64,000 nt of DNA from Sphingomonadales bacterium (GTDB lineage: Bacteria; Pseudomonadota; Alphaproteobacteria; Sphingomonadales; Sphingomonadaceae): assembly GCA_027486275.1 (NCBI GenBank), contig JAIXPM010000265.1, positions 90,157-154,156 of the forward strand, given 5' to 3'. This document shows, in pieces, positions 32,388 to 39,692 of the stretch (positions are counted from its first letter, which is position 1; every line of letters begins with the position of its first letter). A program made the translations under genes and the position numbers. The notes beneath the pieces are model-generated. The model worked only from the letters and a program-made list of their open reading frames with translations. It had not been told where the DNA came from and made no database searches.

Positions 32388-32871
32388 TCCGCGTAGCGCC
32401 GAATTCGAGGCCTATGCCACCCGCCTTCTGGGCTGGGAAGTACGTGAGACTGACCACGGCCGGGTTATCATCCTTCCTCCTCCCGGGGCACCGATTGAAG
32501 CCGAAGGGGCACCTCTGTCTGCGTCATCGTCGTCTCGGATGCCGGCAAGAACCTCATTACGCCAGCGGCTTTCTGATCTTTCATACATCTCGCTCGTCAC
32601 GACCGGGTGGTTCGCCGGCAATCTGCTTGGCGTTCTTGGCTGCGCCGTGGTGTTCTTCATCGTGCTGAGTGCCGGCCAGTGGGATGCGTTCTTCCTTCAG
32701 GTCGACAATCTGACCTCACGCTATGTCGAGGCCGACATTGGCCGCCGCGGGCTCTTCGAACATTATCTCGTCCAGACCTTCATGGTGCTGTTCGTCGGCA
32801 TCACGCTGTTGCGCGCACCCGGCTTTATCCGCCGCGTCCGCCGCGAACTGGCCGAGGCACCCCGGCCATGA
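32368..32871 (+). CDS. hypothetical membrane protein between traC and trbI
   Basis: A 167-residue protein from ATG 32368, inside the end of traC. The N-terminal about 55 residues are soluble ('EFEAYATRLLGWEVRETDHGRVIILPPPG'). Two transmembrane segments follow ('GWFAGNLLGVLGCAVVFFIVLSAG' and 'YLVQTFMVLFVGITLLRAPGF') with a conserved-looking 'LFEHYLVQTF' between them, and a basic tail. It ends 4 nt into trbI. I do not recognise the family and F has no equivalent here, so it may be a clade-specific T4SS membrane component. Confidence 0.62.
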   Translation: MPSQPSDPRSAEFEAYATRLLGWEVRETDHGRVIILPPPGAPIEAEGAPLSASSSSRMPARTSLRQRLSDLSYISLVTTGWFAGNLLGVLGCAVVFFIVLSAGQWDAFFLQVDNLTSRYVEADIGRRGLFEHYLVQTFMVLFVGITLLRAPGFIRRVRRELAEAPRP

Positions 32872-33335
32872 CCAAACCCGCGCCCTGCACTGTCGACGCC
32901 ATGCTCGATAGAGACACCAGCAGCGCGTCCCGGCTGCTTGGCTTTACCCCGCGCGATCTTGCCATTGTTGCGGCGTTCCTTGTCCTCGTCGTCTGGGCCT
33001 TCTGGGCAACGCGCGAGCTGCTCGAACTGCGCGACCGGCGCATAGTGTCGGTTAGCCTCTCGACCATCATCAAGAACTTCGTCGCCGCCGAAGCCCGCAA
33101 TGGTTCGTCGCCCGAACAGGCAGCCGCCCGCACCAAGGCCTATCTGGCTGCCACCGATGCGGCGATGCAGTCGCTGTCGCGCAGCGGCGCAACGGTCCTC
33201 GTCTCCGAGGCGGTTGTCGGCAACTCCGTGCCCGACATGACCGGCGCCGTCGCTAATGCCGTCCAGGAAGCAATGGCCAAACAGCCCGCGCCGGCAACAT
33301 CTCCCGCCAGCGCCGGGGGTTCCGATGGCCGCTGA
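32868..33335 (+). CDS. trbI: TrbI, F-type pilus retraction/assembly protein
   Basis: A 155-residue protein with one membrane helix ('LAIVAAFLVLVVWAFWA') and a periplasmic helical domain ('RIVSVSLSTIIKNFVAAEARNGSSPEQAAARTKAYLAATDAAMQSL'), matching TrbI in length and in its position between traC and traW. F TrbI affects pilus outgrowth and retraction. The upstream frame is a shadow of the previous gene; ATG 32868 overlaps its stop (ATGA). Confidence 0.82.
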   Translation: MTKPAPCTVDAMLDRDTSSASRLLGFTPRDLAIVAAFLVLVVWAFWATRELLELRDRRIVSVSLSTIIKNFVAAEARNGSSPEQAAARTKAYLAATDAAMQSLSRSGATVLVSEAVVGNSVPDMTGAVANAVQEAMAKQPAPATSPASAGGSDGR

Positions 33336-33888
33336 CCCAGCAGCACCACTGCTGACGCCGATCGGCGCCGGTGCCCGCAACCCGGCTCGACCGCGACGCG
33401 CGCGGATCTACGCCGGCGTTATTCTCGTGTTCGGCGGCATCGCACTGTTCCAGGGCATCAGTGCCTGGAAGGCGAGCCACGCCTTTCTCATCAACACTTC
33501 GCCGTCGCTGCCCAACTGGGCTTTCGTCCTCGAGACCAAAGCACCCCCCACGCGCGGCGCGCTAATCTTCTTCCGTCCGCCGGTATCGGACGTGCTGACG
33601 CGCAATTTCGGCAGCAAGCCCCAGCTGTTCGGCAAGCTGGTCTATGGCGTCGGCGGCGACACCGTCACCCGCGACGGCCGCACCTTTTTCGTCAACGGCC
33701 ATCCAGTCGCTGTCGCCAAGACGCATTCGCGCAAAGGCGAGCCGCTGGCGCTCGGGCCTGTCGGTGTCATCCCCCATGACTGCTATTTCGCCGGCACACC
33801 GCACAAGGATGGCTTCGACAGCCGCTATGCACTGATTGGCTGGATCTGCCGCGATCGTATCGTTGGCACCGGAACCCCGGTGCTGTAG
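33325..33888 (+). CDS. traF: S26-family signal peptidase of conjugation (TraF type)
   Basis: A 187-residue inner-membrane peptidase. After a membrane helix ('IYAGVILVFGGIALFQGI') comes the TraF signature 'INTSPSLPNW' with the catalytic Ser at 59-61, then 'LFGKLVYGVGGDTV' with the general-base Lys104. In RP4 the equivalent TraF processes and cyclises the pilin; in F-like sphingomonad systems it would mature TraA or other secreted Tra proteins. This TraF is not homologous to the thioredoxin-like TraF at 38627, although both carry the same name. It begins inside the end of trbI. Confidence 0.87.
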   Translation: MAADPAAPLLTPIGAGARNPARPRRARIYAGVILVFGGIALFQGISAWKASHAFLINTSPSLPNWAFVLETKAPPTRGALIFFRPPVSDVLTRNFGSKPQLFGKLVYGVGGDTVTRDGRTFFVNGHPVAVAKTHSRKGEPLALGPVGVIPHDCYFAGTPHKDGFDSRYALIGWICRDRIVGTGTPVL

Positions 33889-33893
33889 CGGCG

Positions 33894-34562
33894 ATGCGAC
33901 TTCGCCCGCCCTCCCTTGCGCGTCTTGCCAGCCTGGCGGCGCTTGGCGTTGTCGCCGTCGCTTGGCCTGCGCAGGCGAAGGACTATGGCCAGCAAGGCGC
34001 TGTCTTCGCGATTATCGAGCCTGACGTTCTCACCATGATCGAGGCCAAGGTCCGGGCAGCTGAATCCTCGGGCAAGATCGCTGCGATGAACAAGGATCTG
34101 GCGAAGCGCACGACCGCCAAGGTCAAGCGCCCGCTGCCGGTCGCCGGCATCGTCACGGCAACGACACCGCGGTCATGGACCTATGACCCGACAATCACGG
34201 TCGGGGACGATATTCGCGACAACAAGGGCACGCTGATCATCCCTCGGGGCCGCCGCATCAATCCGCTCGATACCGTCGGTCTGCGCCAAAGCCTCGTCTT
34301 CCTCAATGGCGACGACCCCGCGCAAGTTGCCTGGGCCCTCAAATCGACGACCCAGCTTAACGCCAAGCTGATCCTCGTTTCGGGATCGCCGTTCGACCAG
34401 ATGAAGGCTGCTCAGCGCCGCTTCTATTTCGACCAGGGCGGCCAGCTAACGGGCAAGTTCGGCATTCGCGCTGTCCCGGCCGTCGTCGAGCAGTCGGGAC
34501 GCGTCCTCAAGGTGACCGAAGTCGTCGTGCCGTCGGCGCGCGGGAAGGGAGGACAGTCGTGA
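33894..34562 (+). CDS. traW: TraW, periplasmic pilus assembly protein
   Basis: A 222-residue secreted protein with signal peptide 'LASLAALGVVAVAWPAQA'. The TraW body follows: 'KDYGQQGAVFAIIEPDVLTMIEAKV', 'PRGRRINPLDTVGL', 'LVFLNGDDPAQVAWAL' and 'YFDQGGQLTGKFGIRAVPAVVEQ'. TraW works with TraU and TrbC in pilus assembly, and F-like TraW and TrbC interact. It overlaps the 70-aa gene by 4 nt. Confidence 0.9.
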   Translation: MRLRPPSLARLASLAALGVVAVAWPAQAKDYGQQGAVFAIIEPDVLTMIEAKVRAAESSGKIAAMNKDLAKRTTAKVKRPLPVAGIVTATTPRSWTYDPTITVGDDIRDNKGTLIIPRGRRINPLDTVGLRQSLVFLNGDDPAQVAWALKSTTQLNAKLILVSGSPFDQMKAAQRRFYFDQGGQLTGKFGIRAVPAVVEQSGRVLKVTEVVVPSARGKGGQS

Positions 34563-34771
34563 TCCCCGGCATCACCGATCCTGTCTATTTCCGCTTCCTC
34601 GCGGTGCATGCCGGACTCTGGTACGAAGTTGGCGTGCTCGATGACGCAGCGCTGCTGCGGCGGTTGCGCCGCGAGCGCCGCGTGCTCGGCCTGCCCTTTG
34701 ATCGCTGGGTGCGGCCGTTGCGCACCGTGTGCGGCAAGCGTCCAGTGCGCGGCAAGCGAGCCTGTCAATGA
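34559..34771 (+). CDS. hypothetical small protein (70 aa) between traW and traU
   Basis: Starts at GTG 34559, which overlaps the traW stop and has GGGAGGAC upstream; ends in a 4-nt overlap with traU. The 70 residues ('ITDPVYFRFLAVHAGLWYEVGVLDDAALLRRLRRERRVLGLPFDRWVRPLRTVCGKRP...') are strongly basic in the second half and contain no membrane helix or signal peptide. A cytosolic product in the middle of an envelope operon is unusual. Gene status rests on the double overlap. Confidence 0.55.
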   Translation: MIPGITDPVYFRFLAVHAGLWYEVGVLDDAALLRRLRRERRVLGLPFDRWVRPLRTVCGKRPVRGKRACQ

Positions 34772-35778
34772 TCCGCCGCTCGCTCATCATGCTGGCACTC
34801 TCGCTGGCGGTTGCGCTGGCGGCGCTGCCGTCGCGCGCGCAGCCAGCCCCCTGTGGTGGGCGCTTCGTCAATCCGATCACCGATATCTGCTGGTCATGCC
34901 TGTTCCCGTTGTCGGTGGGTGGTCTCGAGATCTGGCCCTCGGCGCGTCCCGACACCCCAAACCCGGCACTGCCGGTCTGCGCCTGCCTCGACCCCTTGCC
35001 GCGCATCGGTATTGCGGTCGGGTTCTGGGAGCCGGTGCGTCTCGCCGACGTCACCATGAAGCCCTGGTGCTTCGTCAATCTCGGCGGTCTGCGCCTCGAT
35101 CCCGGGTTCAACATTGGCCAGAAGACGCTGGCCGGTCAGTCGGCGGTCGGCGGCAAGCAGCAGATGACCGGCGCCTGGCACGTCCACTGGTACATGTATC
35201 CGCTCATCTACTGGCTCGAACTGGTGGCCGACTTCCTTTGCCTGGAGCCCGGCGCGATCGACCTTCTCTATATCACCGAGATCGACCCGCTCTGGCATGA
35301 CAGCGAGCTGACGCTGATCATCAACCCCGAGGCCGTGGTGTTTTCGAACCCGCTCGCCGTCGCCGCCTGTGCCGCCGATTGCGTCGCCTCGACCGTGGGC
35401 TTGCCGCTCGATCCGCTGTTCTGGTGCGCCGGCTGTCAGGGCACAATGTACCCATTGAACGGCAACGTCGCGGCCCAATACGGCCATGTTCAGGGCAGCC
35501 GCCTCGCGCTGGATCGCTTCGCCTTCAAGCTGCACCGCCAGGGCATTCTTTGGGGTTCGGCCGGCGGTGCGGGTCTGTGCGGCAAATACCCCATGCCAAT
35601 CATGCAGAAGTCGCAATATCGCTTTCAGGCGACCAACCCTGTTCCAGGCTTTGGCCCGATGGCTTGCCCGCCTGTCGGAGGTTCCACCGTTCTGCCCGGC
35701 ACTGGCCAGATGATCCCCGTCATTGGCGAGGATATGGGCTATCTCGTCTGGCGCAAACGCAACTGCTGCGTGCTGTGA
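34768..35778 (+). CDS. traU: TraU, Cys-rich pilus assembly/DNA transfer protein
   Basis: A 336-residue secreted protein of TraU length, starting at ATG 34768. The signal peptide 'MLALSLAVALAALPSRA' is followed by 'CGGRFVNPITDICWSCLFPLSVGGLEIW' and many conserved cysteines, including 'VCACLDPLPRIG', 'CAADCVASTVGLP', 'WCAGCQGTMYP' and 'KRNCCVL' at the end. TraU is needed for DNA transfer more than for pilus growth in F. The disulfides explain the DsbC-like gene upstream. Confidence 0.92.
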   Translation: MIRRSLIMLALSLAVALAALPSRAQPAPCGGRFVNPITDICWSCLFPLSVGGLEIWPSARPDTPNPALPVCACLDPLPRIGIAVGFWEPVRLADVTMKPWCFVNLGGLRLDPGFNIGQKTLAGQSAVGGKQQMTGAWHVHWYMYPLIYWLELVADFLCLEPGAIDLLYITEIDPLWHDSELTLIINPEAVVFSNPLAVAACAADCVASTVGLPLDPLFWCAGCQGTMYPLNGNVAAQYGHVQGSRLALDRFAFKLHRQGILWGSAGGAGLCGKYPMPIMQKSQYRFQATNPVPGFGPMACPPVGGSTVLPGTGQMIPVIGEDMGYLVWRKRNCCVL

Positions 35779-36557
35779 TGCGGCTCGAGCTTCTCATCCT
35801 GACCGCCATCGGCCTCAGCGTTACCTGGGCTGTCGAAGGTTTCTCACAGACGGTCGAGGGCGTCGAAGCTGGCCGGTTGCGCGAGGCTGCCAAGGCACAG
35901 TCAAGGGATGCGCGGGCCTTCGCCGATGAAGTCGCTCGCCGCGGCGAGGCGCTGCGCGACGAGGCGCTGCTCACCCGCCGCGCTGCCCAGGCGAACCAGC
36001 TCCGCGCGCCGACCCCGACAATCGGCAGGCCAGTGCCGGGCGTCTTCGACTTCGATCAGATGGTCGCCGACGCAGGAACGGCGCGCGCCGGGGCGGCGAA
36101 TGCCAACGGTCCGCGCTTCATTGCTTTTGCCAGCATGTCGATGCCGGTCGGTGCCTTGCGCGCGATGATCCGCGACGTCTCGAATGCTGGTGGCTTCATC
36201 GTTTTTCGCGGCTTTCAGAACAACAGCGTCAAGGCGTTTGGCGCTGCCATGGTCAAGGTGGTCGAAAAGGGCCAAAGCACAAAGGGCATCGGCATCGATC
36301 CCCGGCTGTTCCGCGCCTTCAACGTCACCGCCGTCCCCGCCTATGTCGTCACGACCAGCGACATCGCGCTGTGCGAAGGCTTCTCTTGCAAGACCCCGCT
36401 GCCGCCACATGATCGCATGGACGGCAACGTCACCGCGGGCTTCGCCCTCGAAACCTTTCGCGCCGGCGGCGGCCCAGGCGCTGCGGCATCGCGTGTTTAC
36501 CTCCAGCGCTTAACCGCACCCCAGCGCGCCGTCGCATCTTCGTCGGGCGCTCGCTAG
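35778..36557 (+). CDS. trbC: TrbC, periplasmic pilus assembly protein (thioredoxin-like)
   Basis: A 259-residue protein with an N-terminal hydrophobic segment ('LLILTAIGLSVTWAV'), a coiled-coil region rich in Arg/Glu/Ala and a TrbC_Ftype domain: 'FIAFASMSMPVGALRAMIRDVSNAGGFIVFRGFQNNS', 'IDPRLFRAFNVTAVPAYVV'. The fold is thioredoxin-like with a cis-Pro ('VPAY') but no CXXC, as usual for TrbC. It overlaps the stop of traU by one base and precedes traN. Confidence 0.9.
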   Translation: MRLELLILTAIGLSVTWAVEGFSQTVEGVEAGRLREAAKAQSRDARAFADEVARRGEALRDEALLTRRAAQANQLRAPTPTIGRPVPGVFDFDQMVADAGTARAGAANANGPRFIAFASMSMPVGALRAMIRDVSNAGGFIVFRGFQNNSVKAFGAAMVKVVEKGQSTKGIGIDPRLFRAFNVTAVPAYVVTTSDIALCEGFSCKTPLPPHDRMDGNVTAGFALETFRAGGGPGAAASRVYLQRLTAPQRAVASSSGAR

Positions 36558-38269
36558 TGCGGGTATTGCCCTCTTCGTTCCCGCGCCTGCTGCTGGCGAT
36601 GGCAATTATGTGTTTGCCGGTGGCCGGCAGCAGCCAGACCCCGACCCAGGCGGCCAAGACCGACGGCAAGAGCTTCGGCACCGGGCTTCAACCGGGTGCG
36701 ATGAGCGCGTCGACGACGGCGCCTAATGCCGCCAATCTCCCCAACTATGTCGCCAACCCCGCCGAGGCGTCCTATTACGCGAGCCCAACAACGCTCGAGC
36801 CAGCAGCCGCGGCGCAAGCACCGGGCTCGGTCGGCTATCAAGCCGTCACCCAATCTCTCGCCAATCGCGCGACGTTCCCGACAAGCGAGATCGACGCAAC
36901 TGTTGCGACCGGCAAGGCGGTCAACGCCGATCCGTACAGCTACGTCTCGGGGTTCAGCGCCGGCGGCGCGCAGGGGACTTGCGTTCCAATCCCCAGTGCC
37001 GCGATCTCTCCTGGGACATATGAGCAGACCTGCAACTCTGGCTACGTCCAGGACCCCGGCGCCGGTCCCCAGACCTGCGACGTCACGCTCGATCATCAGT
37101 TCCAGATGGTTCACAAATACGAGTGCAGCGAACTCAATGCCGCGACCAACGGCACCGACGATTGTGCGACCTTTGCCGGCTACTACCCGGGCACCTGCAC
37201 CTACACCGGTTCCCGGCCAGGCGCGTGCCTGCTGTTCTTTGGACCGCCGAGCTTTGGTTGCGCCGAGCCGGGCGAGCCCGTCACCCAGCTATCCTGTTCC
37301 TCGCTGGTCCCCGGCGGCATCCTGCTGTCGTCTGAGAATGCGCATGTTGGCTCGACGGTCAACGACAGCGCCTGCGCCACCTGGAAGGCGGACGCCAACT
37401 GTACGCCCGACCCCGATGTCTGCACCGACAGCACCCCGGTCACCCGCATCGTCAGCGGCGTCGCCGTAACGCAGCCATGCTGGGCATGGGACCGCACTTA
37501 TCAATGCACGGGTCCGCTGGTTCCGATGTCGGACTGCAGCGAGCTCGATGCACTCGGTTGCACCTTCGTGCGCGAACAATGCATCACCGAGGAGTTGCCA
37601 TGCCTGACCGTCGACCGGGTTTATGCGTGCCCGATTCCGCCGGTGCCGGCGACCAACCAGCAGATTTGCGATGCAGATGTCTATTGCATCAACGGCGAGT
37701 GCGACACGATCGACCGGACACCCAATACCGAGTTCAAGGATGCGCTCGTCGCGCTCAACTCGATTTCGCAGGCCGGCAAGGAGTTCGACGAGAACACCCT
37801 CGAGATATTCAAGGGCAACCGGCTGACCTGCTCCAAGACGATCTTTGGTCTCACCAACTGCTGCGTGCCGCGCGGCTTTCCGCTGCTCGGTGGCTGCAAC
37901 GGCGAGGATCAGATTCTCAAGGATCAGCGCGAGCAGGGTCTGTGCACCTATGTCGGCACTTACTGCGATCAGAAGTTCCTCGGCATCTGTTTGCGGAAGA
38001 AGGAAGCGCACTGCTGCTTCGTCTCGAAGATCAGCCGGATCCTCCAGGAACAGGGCCGGCCCCAGATCGGCAAGCCCTGGGGTGACCCGAAGACCGAACA
38101 GTGCGCCGGCTTCACCATCACCGAATTCCAGCAGCTTGACCTGTCGTTGATGGATTTCTCGGAAGTCTATGCCGAGTTCACCGAGGCCGCGCAGATCCCC
38201 GCCGACCTCGATGTCGTCACCGAGATGCAGGCGAAGATAGCCGCCTTTTACGCAGCCAATGGACCGTGA
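36557..38269 (+). CDS. traN: TraN, Cys-rich mating-pair stabilisation protein
   Basis: A 570-residue protein from GTG 36557. It has a signal peptide ('LLLAMAIMCLPVAGSS') and a body with dozens of cysteines in patterns such as 'CTYTGSRPGACLLFFGPPSFGC' and 'CCVPRGFPLLGGCNGEDQILKDQREQGLCTYVGTYCDQKFLGICLRKKEAHCC'. TraN sits in the outer membrane and stabilises the mating pair, recognising recipient surface structures in F. The C-terminal Cys block with 'IGKPWGDPKTEQCAGFT' is the conserved part; the middle is variable and may set recipient choice. It overlaps trbC and the next gene. Confidence 0.9.
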   Translation: MRVLPSSFPRLLLAMAIMCLPVAGSSQTPTQAAKTDGKSFGTGLQPGAMSASTTAPNAANLPNYVANPAEASYYASPTTLEPAAAAQAPGSVGYQAVTQSLANRATFPTSEIDATVATGKAVNADPYSYVSGFSAGGAQGTCVPIPSAAISPGTYEQTCNSGYVQDPGAGPQTCDVTLDHQFQMVHKYECSELNAATNGTDDCATFAGYYPGTCTYTGSRPGACLLFFGPPSFGCAEPGEPVTQLSCSSLVPGGILLSSENAHVGSTVNDSACATWKADANCTPDPDVCTDSTPVTRIVSGVAVTQPCWAWDRTYQCTGPLVPMSDCSELDALGCTFVREQCITEELPCLTVDRVYACPIPPVPATNQQICDADVYCINGECDTIDRTPNTEFKDALVALNSISQAGKEFDENTLEIFKGNRLTCSKTIFGLTNCCVPRGFPLLGGCNGEDQILKDQREQGLCTYVGTYCDQKFLGICLRKKEAHCCFVSKISRILQEQGRPQIGKPWGDPKTEQCAGFTITEFQQLDLSLMDFSEVYAEFTEAAQIPADLDVVTEMQAKIAAFYAANGP

Positions 38270-38637
38270 GTACCGCCATGCCTCTTCCCGACTTTGCTGT
38301 CCTCTCCGGTGTGACGATTGGGGAGTTGGGCATGGGGATTATGCTGATGCGCGACGGCGGTGGCGGCCTTCCGGCGCTGGGCGAGCACTTCTCGGATTAT
38401 TTCCGCTGCCATGCGCCGCGCGAGGATGTGCGCACGATCTACACCCGGATGGTGGAGCGCAACTGGGTCGCAGTCGATCCAGTGGATGCCGACCACATCA
38501 CCGTCACCACCGCCGGTCAGGACCTGATGCTGGCGTCATTCACCTCGCTGATCCGCCTCGTCGACGAGGGCCATGGCGCCCTTGAAATCTCGCTGTTGTT
38601 CTCCCTCGCAAGCAAGAGGTTGCCCGATGACGGTTAA
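38266..38637 (+). CDS. hypothetical protein (123 aa) between traN and traF
   Basis: Starts at GTG 38266, in a 4-nt overlap with the traN stop; an internal ATG follows at codon 5. Its end overlaps traF by 11 nt. The product, 'PLPDFAVLSGVTIGELGMGIMLMRDGGGGLPALGEHFSDYFRCHAPREDVRTIYTRMVERNWVAVDPVDADHITVTTAGQDLMLASFTSLIRLVD...', has a segment like a winged helix ('TRMVERNWVAVDPVDADHITVTTAGQDLM'). It lacks a signal peptide, so a cytosolic DNA-binding or regulatory protein is possible. Family unknown. Confidence 0.58.
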   Translation: MSTAMPLPDFAVLSGVTIGELGMGIMLMRDGGGGLPALGEHFSDYFRCHAPREDVRTIYTRMVERNWVAVDPVDADHITVTTAGQDLMLASFTSLIRLVDEGHGALEISLLFSLASKRLPDDG

Positions 38638-39460
38638 GCTCGCCTTGCCGGCACTGATAGCCAGTCTGCTGTTGTCGACCTTTGCCCCCGCGCGGGTTGC
38701 GGCCGAAGGGCTTGGCCAGATCGAGGATCCCTCGCGGCCCGATGCCTTTTACTGCGCCGAGCGCAAGCTTGGCAGCTGGTTCTATTGCTCCAAGCCAAAG
38801 CCCAAACCCAAGGCCGAAGCCGCGCCTGCCTTGCCGCCGGCCCAAGCGCCTTCGACGGCCGCCGAGCGCCTTGATGCAGTGACCGCCGAACTGCGCGAGT
38901 TGAAGGCCCGCGCCATTCTCGAGCCGACACCCGACAACGTCCAGTCCTACATCCGTTTCCAGCGCGAGCAACTCGACCGCTCCTCGCTGTTCGCCGATGT
39001 CTGGCAGCGCGCCGTCTGGCAGGACCCGAGCCTTGATTACACCCAGGTCCGCCCGATCTCGACGCTCGGCAAGCGCCAGTGGCTCGATGACCGCAAGGCC
39101 GATCGCGATGCCGCACTGGTCCACCTCGGGCAACGCTACGGGCTGTTCTACTTCTTTGCGCAGAACTGCGCGCCGTGCGGCATCATGAGTCCCATTCTGA
39201 AGTCTGTCGCGGATAGCCACCAGATCGCCGTCAAGGCGATCTCGACTGATGGTGGCCCGTCGGACGTCTTCCCGCGCTACGTCGTCGACAGCGGCCAGCG
39301 TGAGCGCATGGGTCTCAATTCCAAGGTTACGCCAGCGATCGTGCTGTTCGACAGCGTGACGCGCAAGGCCGTGCCGATCGGCTACGGCGTCATGGCCGCC
39401 GACGAGCTGATGGATCGGATCTACACGCTCACCCAGACGGAGCCCGGCCGTGATTACTGA
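38627..39460 (+). CDS. traF: TraF, thioredoxin-like pilus assembly protein with CXXC
   Basis: A 277-residue periplasmic protein from ATG 38627 with signal peptide 'LPALIASLLLSTFAPARVAA'. A Lys/Pro-rich stretch with 'FYCSKPKPKPK' is followed by the TraF thioredoxin fold. Here the active site C181-A-P-C184 is intact ('FFAQNCAPCGIMSPIL'), whereas F-plasmid TraF lacks a CXXC and relies on TrbB. It could therefore act as the disulfide catalyst for TraN, TraU and TraH. It precedes traH in the F order, with an 80-aa gene between. Confidence 0.88.
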   Translation: MTVKLALPALIASLLLSTFAPARVAAEGLGQIEDPSRPDAFYCAERKLGSWFYCSKPKPKPKAEAAPALPPAQAPSTAAERLDAVTAELRELKARAILEPTPDNVQSYIRFQREQLDRSSLFADVWQRAVWQDPSLDYTQVRPISTLGKRQWLDDRKADRDAALVHLGQRYGLFYFFAQNCAPCGIMSPILKSVADSHQIAVKAISTDGGPSDVFPRYVVDSGQRERMGLNSKVTPAIVLFDSVTRKAVPIGYGVMAADELMDRIYTLTQTEPGRDY

Positions 39461-39692
39461 TCGCAGGCCATCAGCGGCTGCGATTGCGCAGGGCGCTCGA
39501 AACGCCGTGCCTGGTGTTGATGACCCTGCCACCGACCGCCAGCGTGGACGATGGGCTGTTGTACTCGAGGCATTGGTCGGTGTGCTGGCCGCCATCCTTC
39601 TGGCCATTTTCGCGATTGCGCCGCCAGCGCGGCCCCTTGGCGCCGACAGCTTTCTCATTTCCAGCCCCCAATCGATCGGAGGACGCTCATGA
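39450..39692 (+). CDS. small single-TM protein (80 aa) between traF and traH
   Basis: Starts at GTG 39450 inside the end of traF and ends in a 4-nt overlap with traH. The 80 residues comprise a polar N-terminus ('MITDRRPSAAAIAQGARNAVPGVDDPATDRQRGRW'), one membrane helix ('AVVLEALVGVLAAILLAIFAIAPPARP') and a short tail. In F this position holds trbB, trbJ or trbF. The single membrane helix recalls TrbJ/TrbF, but no sequence match is claimed. Confidence 0.5.
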   Translation: MITDRRPSAAAIAQGARNAVPGVDDPATDRQRGRWAVVLEALVGVLAAILLAIFAIAPPARPLGADSFLISSPQSIGGRS

